Made by a program: the position numbers and the translations under genes. A DNA stretch of 64,000 nucleotides from Arthrobacter ipis (GTDB taxonomy: Bacteria > Actinomycetota > Actinomycetes > Actinomycetales > Micrococcaceae): positions 716,652 to 780,651 of the forward strand of contig NZ_JAAOXD010000001.1 in NCBI RefSeq assembly GCF_014694315.1. The letters run 5' to 3'. Each line of letters begins with the position of its first letter. The stretch's first letter is position 1. The notes under the pieces were generated by a model. The model had not been told where the DNA came from, did no database searches, and worked only from the letters and a program-made list of their open reading frames with translations. Positions 34,241-41,388 of this stretch are shown piece by piece.

Positions 34241-34258
34241 CCATTCAATGGAAGCAGG
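34241..34258 (+). promoter_or_regulatory. Candidate operator before the pobA-linked IclR gene
   Basis: CCATTCAATGG (34241-34251) is a perfect palindrome around a single C and runs into GAAGCAGG. The 12-mer AATGGAAGCAGG (34247-34258) recurs inverted at 35027-35038, before pobA. It sits immediately before the start codon, suiting autorepression. Confidence 0.5.
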
Positions 34259-34261
34259 ACC

Positions 34262-35011
34262 TTGGCCAACTCTGTCTCCGGGGATTCGGTGGTGGACCGC
34301 GTGGTGCGCGTCATCGCGGCATTCCCGTCCGGCGTCTCTGTCCTGCAGCTGTCCGAGCTCGCGGATCGCGCCGATCTGCCCCTCAGCACAGCACACCGCC
34401 TGGTACGTCAGCTCGCGGCGCACGGGCTCCTGGAAACCAGCCCCGGCGGATCGGTGCGGCTGGGCCTGCGGCTGTGGGAGCTGGTGAACCGCAACTCGCC
34501 CACGCTGGCCTTGCGCCAGGCAGCCATGCCCTTCATGGAGGACATCCAGCACGTGCTCAACCAGAACGTGAACCTTGCGGTGCTCGACGGCTGGGAAGCA
34601 CTCTTCGTGGAGCGGCTGTCCCGCCGGGGATCCGTTGCCAACCGGGCCCAGATCGCCGGCCGCATGGACATCCACGTGTCGTCGGCCGGGCTGGCCCTGT
34701 TGTCGCACCAGCCCAAGCATCTCCAGGCCGAGTACCTGGACCAGTTCGCGGATCCCGCCGGAAAGGTGAGCCGGGACGAAGTGCGCGCCTTGCTGGCCGA
34801 GGCGGCGAACCAGGGCTTCGCCGAGCTGGCAGGCGTCATCGACCCCGACACCTGGGGTATCGCCGTCCCCGTGCTCGACGGCCACAAGCGCGCGGTGGCG
34901 GCCATCGGCGTCGTGGTTCCCCTGCGGGAGATGCGCATGCAGGCGCTGGTTCCCGCGCTCCAGACGGCGGCGCGCGGCATCGCGCGGCGGCTGGCTGAGG
35001 GCTCCGGTTAG
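34262..35011 (+). CDS. pobR: IclR-family regulator, probably controlling pobA
   Basis: A 249-residue IclR protein. The helix-turn-helix is VLQLSELADRADLPLSTAHRLVRQLAAHGLLE, and the effector domain includes LNQNVNLAVLDGWEALFVERL, IHVSSAGLALLSHQ and NQGFAELAGVIDPDTWGIAVPVL. It lies directly upstream of pobA on the same strand, and putative sites flank it. The TTG at 34262 is used because it has GGAAG about eight bases upstream and gives the usual N-terminus; no ATG or GTG with a better site is near. The symbol is assigned by context: PobR of Acinetobacter is also IclR-type. Confidence 0.75.
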   Translation: MANSVSGDSVVDRVVRVIAAFPSGVSVLQLSELADRADLPLSTAHRLVRQLAAHGLLETSPGGSVRLGLRLWELVNRNSPTLALRQAAMPFMEDIQHVLNQNVNLAVLDGWEALFVERLSRRGSVANRAQIAGRMDIHVSSAGLALLSHQPKHLQAEYLDQFADPAGKVSRDEVRALLAEAANQGFAELAGVIDPDTWGIAVPVLDGHKRAVAAIGVVVPLREMRMQALVPALQTAARGIARRLAEGSG

Positions 35012-35020
35012 GCTAACCGG
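35004..35020. promoter_or_regulatory. 17-bp palindrome resembling a DtxR/IdeR box core
   Basis: CCGGTTAGGCTAACCGG is a perfect palindrome overlapping the TAG stop of the IclR gene. Its central 13 bases GGTTAGGCTAACC equal the core of the DtxR consensus, while the outer three bases on each side differ. It could instead be a short terminator stem. Confidence 0.4.
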
Positions 35021-35026
35021 GCGGAA

Positions 35027-35050
35027 CCTGCTTCCATTCAGCGGAATTGA
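35027..35050 (+). promoter_or_regulatory. Candidate IclR operator upstream of pobA
   Basis: CCTGCTTCCATT (35027-35038) is the inverted copy of the 12-mer before the IclR gene, and TTCCATTCAGCGGAA is an imperfect palindrome of the GGAA/TTCC type found in IclR-family operators. It lies about 100 bases upstream of the pobA ATG. Confidence 0.45.
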
Positions 35051-35142
35051 TGTAACGCCAAGCACACTCCCCGTCGCACACTGTTGACCAGCAACCACCT
35101 TCCGCCCGGATGTCCGGGCCACGCAACGGAGCGAGGAATACC

Positions 35143-36327
35143 ATGGCACGACAGATCATCACCACCCAGGTGGCCATCCTGGGCGCGGGCCCCGCGGGAC
35201 TCATGCTGTCCCACCTGCTGGCCAAGGCGGGCATTGAATCCACCGTGATCGAAATCCGCAGCCGCCAGGAGATTTCCGAGACGGTCCGCGCCGGCATCCT
35301 CGAGCACGGCACGGTGAACATGCTCGTGGACGGCGGCGTGTCCGACCGTGTGCTGCGCGAAGGCGACCGACACGACGGGATCGAGCTGCGGTTTAACGGC
35401 GAGAGCCACCGCATCGACTTCAAGGAACTCGTGGGGGAGTCCGTCTGGCTGTACCCGCAGACTGACGTCTTCATGGACCTCGCGGCCCGCCGGGAGGCCG
35501 ACGGCGGCGACGTGCGCTACAGCGTCACCGACACCACCATCCACGGCATCGAGGAGAGGCCCAAAGTCTGGTTCACTGACGCCGACGGCGTGGAGTACGA
35601 GCTCCAGGCCGACTTCATCACCGGCGCCGACGGCTCCCGCAGCCACTGCCGCTTCCAGATCCCCGAAGCGCACCGCAAATGGTACTTCCACGAGTATCCG
35701 TTCGCGTGGTTCGGCATTCTTGCCGAGGCGCCCCGCAGTTCCGACGAGCTGATCTACGCCAACTCCGAGAACGGCTTTGCCCTCATCAGCCAGCGCACGG
35801 AGACCGTTCAGCGCATGTACTTCCAGTGCGACCCCAAAGAAAACGTGGCCGGCTGGACGGACGAGCGGATCTGGGCGGAGTTCCGCAGCCGGGTCAACGG
35901 CAACGGTTTCGAACTGAAGGAAGGCCCGGTCATCGACAAGATGGTCCTGCCGTTCCGCAGCTTCGTGCACATGCCCATGCGGCACGGCAAGCTGTTCCTG
36001 GCCGGCGACGCCGCACACACCGTGCCGCCGACCGGCGCCAAGGGCCTGAACCTGGCAATCCACGACGTGAAGGTGCTGTTCGAGGGGCTCGACAGCTACT
36101 ACAACAGCGGCTCCACGGCCCTCCTGGATTCGTACAGCGACCGCGCCCTGGACCGGGTGTGGAAGGCGCAGCAGTTCTCCTACTGGATGACCACCATGCT
36201 GCACACCCCAGCCGATGCCGGCGACTTTGCCCGGGCCCGCCAGCTGGGCGAGCTGCACTCCGTGGTGTCCTCGCGGCACGGCCAGGCGTACCTTGCCGAG
36301 GCCTACACCGGCTGGCCGACGCGCTAA
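35143..36327 (+). CDS. pobA: 4-hydroxybenzoate 3-monooxygenase
   Basis: A 394-residue FAD monooxygenase, the same length as Pseudomonas PobA, hydroxylating 4-hydroxybenzoate to protocatechuate with NADPH (or NADH) and oxygen. The FAD-binding GAGPAGLMLSHLL lies near residue 10, FITGADGSRSHCRF gives the DG motif near 160, and LAGDAAHTVPPTGAKGLNLAIHD near 285 gives the GD motif. SETVRAGILEHGTV is also conserved in PobA. GGAATACC precedes the ATG. Its product enters the pca pathway encoded 23-30 kb upstream. Confidence 0.94.
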   Translation: MARQIITTQVAILGAGPAGLMLSHLLAKAGIESTVIEIRSRQEISETVRAGILEHGTVNMLVDGGVSDRVLREGDRHDGIELRFNGESHRIDFKELVGESVWLYPQTDVFMDLAARREADGGDVRYSVTDTTIHGIEERPKVWFTDADGVEYELQADFITGADGSRSHCRFQIPEAHRKWYFHEYPFAWFGILAEAPRSSDELIYANSENGFALISQRTETVQRMYFQCDPKENVAGWTDERIWAEFRSRVNGNGFELKEGPVIDKMVLPFRSFVHMPMRHGKLFLAGDAAHTVPPTGAKGLNLAIHDVKVLFEGLDSYYNSGSTALLDSYSDRALDRVWKAQQFSYWMTTMLHTPADAGDFARARQLGELHSVVSSRHGQAYLAEAYTGWPTR

Positions 36328-36397
36328 ACCCTCGGGCCCCGCGCGAATGGGGAGGAGCCGAACCCAGCGTCCCGCCGTCGGGCTTAAGATCGGGTCC

Positions 36398-37429
36398 ATG
36401 GAAGCCATAACGATCATCGGCGGCGGCATCGCTGGCCTCGCACTCGCGGCAGGCCTCGACCCGGAGCGCTTCGACGTCGCCATCCACGAGCAGCGGCCCG
36501 GAGTGCCGGCCGTGGAGACGTCGCTGGCCATGTGGCCGGAGGCGCAGGCGGCGCTGGCGGTTCTGGGGGTACTGCCGCATATCCGGGAGGCGGGTACGGC
36601 CTTCGGCGGGATGGCCCTGCGCGACTCGACTGGCACAGCCCTGGTGGCACCCGAGGTGCGCGGGGTCATGGGCGTCTCACGCGCGGACCTCATCCGGATC
36701 CTCGACGCCGCCGTGCCGGCTTCCGTGCAGCGCGTCGAGGGCAGGGTGGATGACATTCCGGTTACCGGCCCGCTGTCGTCGGGCCTGCTGGTGGGGGCCG
36801 ACGGCGTCCACAGCGTGGTGCGCCGCTCCTTCTGGGGAGCCCGGTCACAGGCAAAGCTGACGCCGTACCTGGCCTTGCGGGGCGTTCTGCCCGTTCCCGT
36901 CCAGGCCGATGCCGGCGGGGAATACTGGGGACGAGGGCAGCTGTTCGGCATCACGCCCGCGTCCGGCGACAGGACCTACTGGTATGCCTCGTTCCGCTCA
37001 AGCCTCGGTCCGGCGGGCGTTGACGCAGCCGAAGCGCTGAAGCAGGCAAAGGAGCGCTTCTCCGGACGCGCGGCGGCCGTCCGGACAGCGCTGGAGCAGG
37101 CCACGCCGGACGCCACGCTGGCGCAGCGGATCTGGACCACGCCCACCCTCGGCAGCTTCGTGCGGCCGGGCGCCGTCCTGGCCGGCGACGCTGCCCACGG
37201 CATGACGCCCAACCTGGGCCGCGGCGCCTGCGAGGCGCTCGTGGACGCCGTCACGCTGGCCGAACTCCTCAACGCCCGTCCGATGGACGACGCGCTCAAG
37301 GCCTACAACCGGCAGCGCGCCCTCCGGACCCAGCTACTGCGGCTGGCCTCCTCCGCCATCGCGGGTGTGGCGCTGACCGAACGTGCACAGCCGCTGCGCG
37401 ACGGGCTGCTGAGGCTGGTTTCCCGTTAG
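36398..37429 (+). CDS. FAD-dependent monooxygenase
   Basis: A 343-residue group A flavoprotein monooxygenase. ITIIGGGIAGLALAAGL is the dinucleotide motif at the N-terminus, GLLVGADGVHSVVRRSF the DG motif and VLAGDAAHGMTPNLGRGACEAL the GD motif. Such proteins hydroxylate aromatic or other small substrates. It follows pobA by 70 bases with its own ATG at 36398 and may extend the aromatic catabolic capacity, but the substrate cannot be told. It is shorter than typical salicylate hydroxylases (about 400). Confidence 0.85.
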   Translation: MEAITIIGGGIAGLALAAGLDPERFDVAIHEQRPGVPAVETSLAMWPEAQAALAVLGVLPHIREAGTAFGGMALRDSTGTALVAPEVRGVMGVSRADLIRILDAAVPASVQRVEGRVDDIPVTGPLSSGLLVGADGVHSVVRRSFWGARSQAKLTPYLALRGVLPVPVQADAGGEYWGRGQLFGITPASGDRTYWYASFRSSLGPAGVDAAEALKQAKERFSGRAAAVRTALEQATPDATLAQRIWTTPTLGSFVRPGAVLAGDAAHGMTPNLGRGACEALVDAVTLAELLNARPMDDALKAYNRQRALRTQLLRLASSAIAGVALTERAQPLRDGLLRLVSR

Positions 37430-37471
37430 CGCCCCGGCCCTTCGGGTAAAAACCAGGACGACGGCGGTGCG

Positions 37472-37906
37472 TCAGTCCTGCTGCAGCGTTTCGGTGAGGT
37501 GGTGCGTGGGGATGCGGTCGCGGTCGTAGGTGATTTCCGTGTAGCCGTGCGGCTCCGGCTTGCCAGTGGAGCTGAGGTTCACGAAGACAATTTCTTCAAT
37601 GGTGAGGATGCTCTGCCGGGTGATCATGTTGCGCACTTCGGCACGCATGGTCATCGACGTGCGGCCGAAGCGCGTGGCGGTCAGGCCCATCTCAATGAGG
37701 TCGCCCTGGACCGCAGAGCTGACGAAGTTGATTTCGGAGATGTATTTGGTGACCGCGCGGCCGTTGCCCAGCTGGAGGATGGCGTAGATCGCGGCTTCCT
37801 CGTCAATCCATTTCAGCAGGCTGCCACCGAACAGGGTGCCGTTGGCGTTGAGGTCCTCGGGGCGTACCCACTTGCGCGTGCGGAACGTAATGTCTTTGGT
37901 TTCCAT
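37472..37906 (-). CDS. Acyl-CoA thioesterase, hotdog fold
   Basis: A 144-residue hotdog-fold protein of the YciA/BACH acyl-CoA hydrolase group. LNANGTLFGGSLLKWIDEEAAI is the conserved helix and catalytic Asp/Glu region, followed by VQGDLIEMGLTATRFGRTSMTMRAEV. It hydrolyses acyl-CoA thioesters, probably short to medium chain. It converges with the FAD monooxygenase gene. Confidence 0.85.
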   Translation of the reverse strand: METKDITFRTRKWVRPEDLNANGTLFGGSLLKWIDEEAAIYAILQLGNGRAVTKYISEINFVSSAVQGDLIEMGLTATRFGRTSMTMRAEVRNMITRQSILTIEEIVFVNLSSTGKPEPHGYTEITYDRDRIPTHHLTETLQQD

Positions 37907-37979
37907 AGCGCGAGATTAGCCGACGGCGGCCTGCCCCACCGGAGTGTGACGGCCGCCGTCGGTCTGCCAGGATGCCCGC

Positions 37980-38483
37980 TCACGCCATGGCGGTGTGCGC
38001 CGCGCTGTGGCAATCGATCCGCTTTTCGAAGCAGTACGAGTGCTCGGCGCCGATGTAGGGGCCGAAGTTGGGAACCGGGTCGAAGCCGGAACTCGCGTAG
38101 AAGATGCGTCCGTCAGTCTGCGCCGAGCCCGCCTCCGCAGTGATCCGGGTGATGCCCTGGGCAAAGGCCTCGGCCTCGAGGGCGGCCAGGATGGAGCTGG
38201 CCACGCCTGAACCGCGGGTGTACGGCAGAACATAGAGGCGCTTGATTTCCGCCGTCTCGGAGTCGAGCAGCCGCAGGCCCCCACAGCCCACCGGCTGGCC
38301 CGACCCCTTGTCGTAGGCCACGAGGAACACGGCCGTGTCCACTTCGGAGGGCTTAGGCCCAGGCTCATGGTCGGGGCACCCGAAGCGGGCGTCCAGTTCC
38401 GCCTGCTGTGCCGCGCGCAGATCAGCTCCCACAGGGTTCGACCAGCTGACTTTCCGGATGTTGAGCCTGGGATTGGTCTGCAT
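37980..38483 (-). CDS. GNAT-family N-acetyltransferase
   Basis: A 167-residue acetyltransferase. The acetyl-CoA-binding region is AEIKRLYVLPYTRGSGVASSIL (about 90-112), preceded by VFLVAYDKGSGQPVGCGGLR. The ATG at 38483 has GAGGCACAG upstream and is preferred to 38519. Substrate unknown. Confidence 0.85.
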   Translation of the reverse strand: MQTNPRLNIRKVSWSNPVGADLRAAQQAELDARFGCPDHEPGPKPSEVDTAVFLVAYDKGSGQPVGCGGLRLLDSETAEIKRLYVLPYTRGSGVASSILAALEAEAFAQGITRITAEAGSAQTDGRIFYASSGFDPVPNFGPYIGAEHSYCFEKRIDCHSAAHTAMA

Positions 38484-38590
38484 CTGTGCCTCGATTCGCC
38501 GAAGGGTTATGCGAATCAAGGCTAGAAGCGCGCCGTTACCGCGGTGTTTCCTGCCGGTAAGCGCTGTGGGAACAGTTGGCGCCGCCGGAC

Positions 38591-39250
38591 CTAGCCCGTG
38601 GTCTTTCCCATCGGGTCCTCGGCGGTGGGGTCGGCCAGGGCAAGGCCGCCGACGGGGCTGGCGTCCCAGTGGATCAGGTTCCAGCCGGTCTCGGGGCCGC
38701 CTTCCAGCGCCACGATGCCGGTGTTGGCGAGGACGTGCCGGGCGGCGAATTCCATGTCGATGTTGCCCGCCCGGTGGCCTGCCCAGACGCGGATCGCGGC
38801 GCCGTGACTCACGACGGCGACGGTGCGGGCGGCTTCCGCGGTTACCTTGGCGATGGCGGCGTCATAGCGTTCGAAGAACTCGTGCCCGTTGGGCCCGGCG
38901 GGCATCCGGCGGTCGAAGTCGCCGTCGGTCCAGGCGAACACGGTGCTCATGTACCGCCGGTGGGACTCGTGGTCTGTCAGCTTTTCCAGCGCGCCCGCCT
39001 CGATCTCGTGGATGCCGTCCAGGATCTCCACATCGAGGCCGAGCTCCCGGCTCAGCGGCTTGGCGGTGATCTGGGTACGGACCAGGGTGGAGGCGTACAG
39101 CGCGCTGATCGGCTCGTTCACCAGGGCCCGCGGCAGGGCCTCCGCCTGGCGCTCGCCCAGTTCGGTCAGGCCGGGGCCGGGGTGGGCGGTGTCCAGCTGC
39201 CCCAGCACGTTCCCGGGAGTTTCGCCGTGGCGGATGAGCAGCAGCCTCAT
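38591..39250 (-). CDS. Histidine phosphatase-family protein
   Basis: A 219-residue phosphoglycerate mutase-like phosphatase. LLLIRHGETPGNVLGQ holds the catalytic RHG motif at residues 7-9, with a second histidine in VAVVSHGAAIRVW near 150 and YASTLVRTQITAKPL between them. The family dephosphorylates sugar phosphates or other small substrates. It lies downstream of purB on the same strand, 145 bases beyond a terminator. Confidence 0.87.
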   Translation of the reverse strand: MRLLLIRHGETPGNVLGQLDTAHPGPGLTELGERQAEALPRALVNEPISALYASTLVRTQITAKPLSRELGLDVEILDGIHEIEAGALEKLTDHESHRRYMSTVFAWTDGDFDRRMPAGPNGHEFFERYDAAIAKVTAEAARTVAVVSHGAAIRVWAGHRAGNIDMEFAARHVLANTGIVALEGGPETGWNLIHWDASPVGGLALADPTAEDPMGKTTG

Positions 39251-39357
39251 GGTGTCGCGTTCCTTGTCGTCGTCGGGGAGGTAGGCGGACGGGCCGCCTT
39301 AGGCGGGGCCGGCCGCTTTGCGCAGGAGCTGCCTTGCGGAAGCCGCCGGAAACGGAA

Positions 39358-39387
39358 GCGGTGCCGGGCAGCATAGCCCGGCACCGC
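39358..39387 (-). terminator. Terminator downstream of purB
   Basis: A perfect 12-bp stem (39358-39369 with 39376-39387) and a 6-base loop, starting 8 bases after the purB stop. On the minus strand a T-rich stretch (TTCCGTTTCC) follows. Confidence 0.75.
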
Positions 39388-39395
39388 CGTCGTAC

Positions 39396-40838
39396 TTATT
39401 TCAGGTGGTCAACCAGCTGGTCCGCGATGCCGGTGTACTTGCCCGGCGTCAGGGCGAGCAGCCGTGCCTCTGCCTCTGCGGAGAGGCCCAGGCTCTGGAC
39501 GAACTCCTGCATCCGGGCGGCGTCCACGCGCTGGCCGCGGGTGAGGTCCTTGAGCCGCTCGTAGGGGTTTTCCATGCCTTCCACACCGGCGATTGCCTCT
39601 GCGCGCATCACCATCTGGATGGCTTCGCCCAGGACTTCCCAGTTGGTGTCGAGGTCCCCGGCGAGAACGCTCTCCGCGACATCGAGCCGCTCCAGGCCCT
39701 TGGCCACATTGGAAATGGCCAGCAGGGAGTGGCCGAATGCCACGCCGATGTTGCGCTGGCTGGAGGAGTCCGTGAGGTCGCGCTGCCAGCGGGAGGTGAC
39801 AAGTGTGGAGCCCAGCACGTCCAGGAGACCGGAGGAGATCTCCAGGTTGGCTTCTGCGTTTTCGAAGCGGATGGGGTTGACCTTGTGCGGCATCGTGGAG
39901 GAGCCGGTGGCGCCTGCCACGGGGATCTGCGCGAAGTAGCCGATCGAGATGTAGCTCCAGATGTCCGTGCAGACGTTGTGCAGGATCCGGTTGAAGCGGG
40001 CGACGTCGGCGTACAGCTCCGCCTGCCAGTCGTGGCTTTCGATCTGCGTGGTCAGCGGGTTCCAGGTCAGGCCCAGCTTCTCCACGAACGACTTTGCGAC
40101 CTGCTGCCAGTCCGCGCCGGGGACGGAAGCCACGTGGGCGGCGTACGTGCCGGTGGCGCCGTTGATCTTGCCAAGGTATTCGGTCCTGGCGACGCGCTCC
40201 AGCTGCCGGTTCAGGCGGTGCGCGATGACGGCGAGCTCCTTGCCCAGGGTGGTGGGCGTGGCGGGCTGGCCGTGCGTGCGGGACAGCATCGGAACGGCGC
40301 GGTTGTCTTCGGCCATCTTGCTGATCTGGGCCACGAGGGCACGGGCTGCGGGCAGCCACACGTCCTCCACAGCACCCTTCACGCCCAGGGCATAGGACAG
40401 GTTGTTGATGTCCTCGGACGTGCAGCCGAAGTGCACCATGGCGGTCAGGTTCTCGATGCCGATGGCGGGCAGGCGGCGGCCGATGTAGTACTCCACAGCC
40501 TTCACGTCGTGGACGGTGACGGCTTCGATTTCGGCCAGCTCGGTGACGGATGAGGCATCGAATTCGGTGACGATCGCACGCAGCTGCTGCTGCTGGTCCG
40601 CGCTCAGGGGGCCGGCGCCCGGGAGGACGTTGTCCCCGGTCAGGTGGATAAGCCATTCCACCTCGACGGCCACGCGGTCGCGGTTGAGGGCTGCCTCGGA
40701 CAGGTAGTCAACGAGGGGGGCGACGGCGGACTTGTAGCGGCCGTCCAGCGGGCCGAGCGCGATTTGTTCCCCTGACGCGGCGAGGGCGAGGCGTCCGGAG
40801 GGCGTACGGGTGTCAGCTGTGGCGGCAGTTTCAGGCAT
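39396..40838 (-). CDS. purB: Adenylosuccinate lyase
   Basis: A 480-residue enzyme of purine synthesis that cleaves SAICAR and adenylosuccinate, releasing fumarate. The superfamily signature is SSTMPHKVNPIRFENAE (near residue 310). LSRTHGQPATPTTLGKELAV carries a catalytic histidine, and HFGCTSEDINNLSYAL is also diagnostic. LGPLDGRYKSAVAPLVDYLSEAALNRDRV near the N-terminus marks the long PurB subgroup. Confidence 0.95.
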   Translation of the reverse strand: MPETAATADTRTPSGRLALAASGEQIALGPLDGRYKSAVAPLVDYLSEAALNRDRVAVEVEWLIHLTGDNVLPGAGPLSADQQQQLRAIVTEFDASSVTELAEIEAVTVHDVKAVEYYIGRRLPAIGIENLTAMVHFGCTSEDINNLSYALGVKGAVEDVWLPAARALVAQISKMAEDNRAVPMLSRTHGQPATPTTLGKELAVIAHRLNRQLERVARTEYLGKINGATGTYAAHVASVPGADWQQVAKSFVEKLGLTWNPLTTQIESHDWQAELYADVARFNRILHNVCTDIWSYISIGYFAQIPVAGATGSSTMPHKVNPIRFENAEANLEISSGLLDVLGSTLVTSRWQRDLTDSSSQRNIGVAFGHSLLAISNVAKGLERLDVAESVLAGDLDTNWEVLGEAIQMVMRAEAIAGVEGMENPYERLKDLTRGQRVDAARMQEFVQSLGLSAEAEARLLALTPGKYTGIADQLVDHLK

Positions 40839-41043
40839 GTCCTGATTCTTTCATGAAGTTCTGTGCCCGCTGAAGCACGGGATTCCGTGTGACTTCTCCT
40901 CCACAGCCCCGGCCCCGCGCACTTCTCCACATGGACGACGCCGGCCGTTCCGTCGGCGGCGGGCGGCACCTTAGCGTCGTGGGCAGGGAGCAAGGAGAGG
41001 GCTGACGCCGGAGCGCCGGCCCGTAGCGGATGGGGGTATCCGG

Positions 41044-41106
41044 ATGAGCGCCAGCGTGACGGCGACGAGCGCCAGCGTCACAGCGAGCAGCGCCAGCGTC
41101 ATGGCG
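41044..41106 (+). repeat. Three tandem 21-base repeats at a gene start
   Basis: Units 41044-41064, 41065-41085 and 41086-41106 share AGCGCCAGCGT with small changes. They are in frame and encode the N-terminal heptads of the small protein. Confidence 0.8.
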
Positions 41107-41388
41107 GCCGACGCCGCGGCATGTTCGTCGCGCAGTTTTGAAGTCCAACTGTTGGCAGGGCGGGTGGAGGCCTGCGCGGAACAGGTCGATGCCGTCCAGG
41201 GAAGGCTTGGGCAGCTCCAGCTGATGGACTGGCAGTCCCCGGCTGGGCTGGCTTACAGGTCCAGCCTCCGAGTACAGGCCGTTGCCCTTTGCCGGGCCGG
41301 GGAAGGGGTGCTTGCCGCCGCCCTCGCCCTGCGGCGGCACTCCGTCCGTGTCGCCGAGTCCGCCCTTACCGCAGCCGGGGGCTACTGA
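41044..41388 (+). CDS. Small WXG-like helical protein with N-terminal heptad repeats
   Basis: A 114-residue protein of unknown function. The first 21 residues are three 7-residue repeats (SASVTAT, SASVTAS, SASVMAA). The rest is helical: FEVQLLAGRVEACAEQVDAV, then WQSPAGLAYRSSLRVQAVAL, a W-x-x-PAG turn between two helices that recalls WXG100 proteins. Its stop overlaps the ATG of the next gene (TGATG), so the two products probably act together. The start could instead be the ATG at 41101, after the repeats. Confidence 0.6.
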   Translation: MSASVTATSASVTASSASVMAADAAACSSRSFEVQLLAGRVEACAEQVDAVQGRLGQLQLMDWQSPAGLAYRSSLRVQAVALCRAGEGVLAAALALRRHSVRVAESALTAAGGY

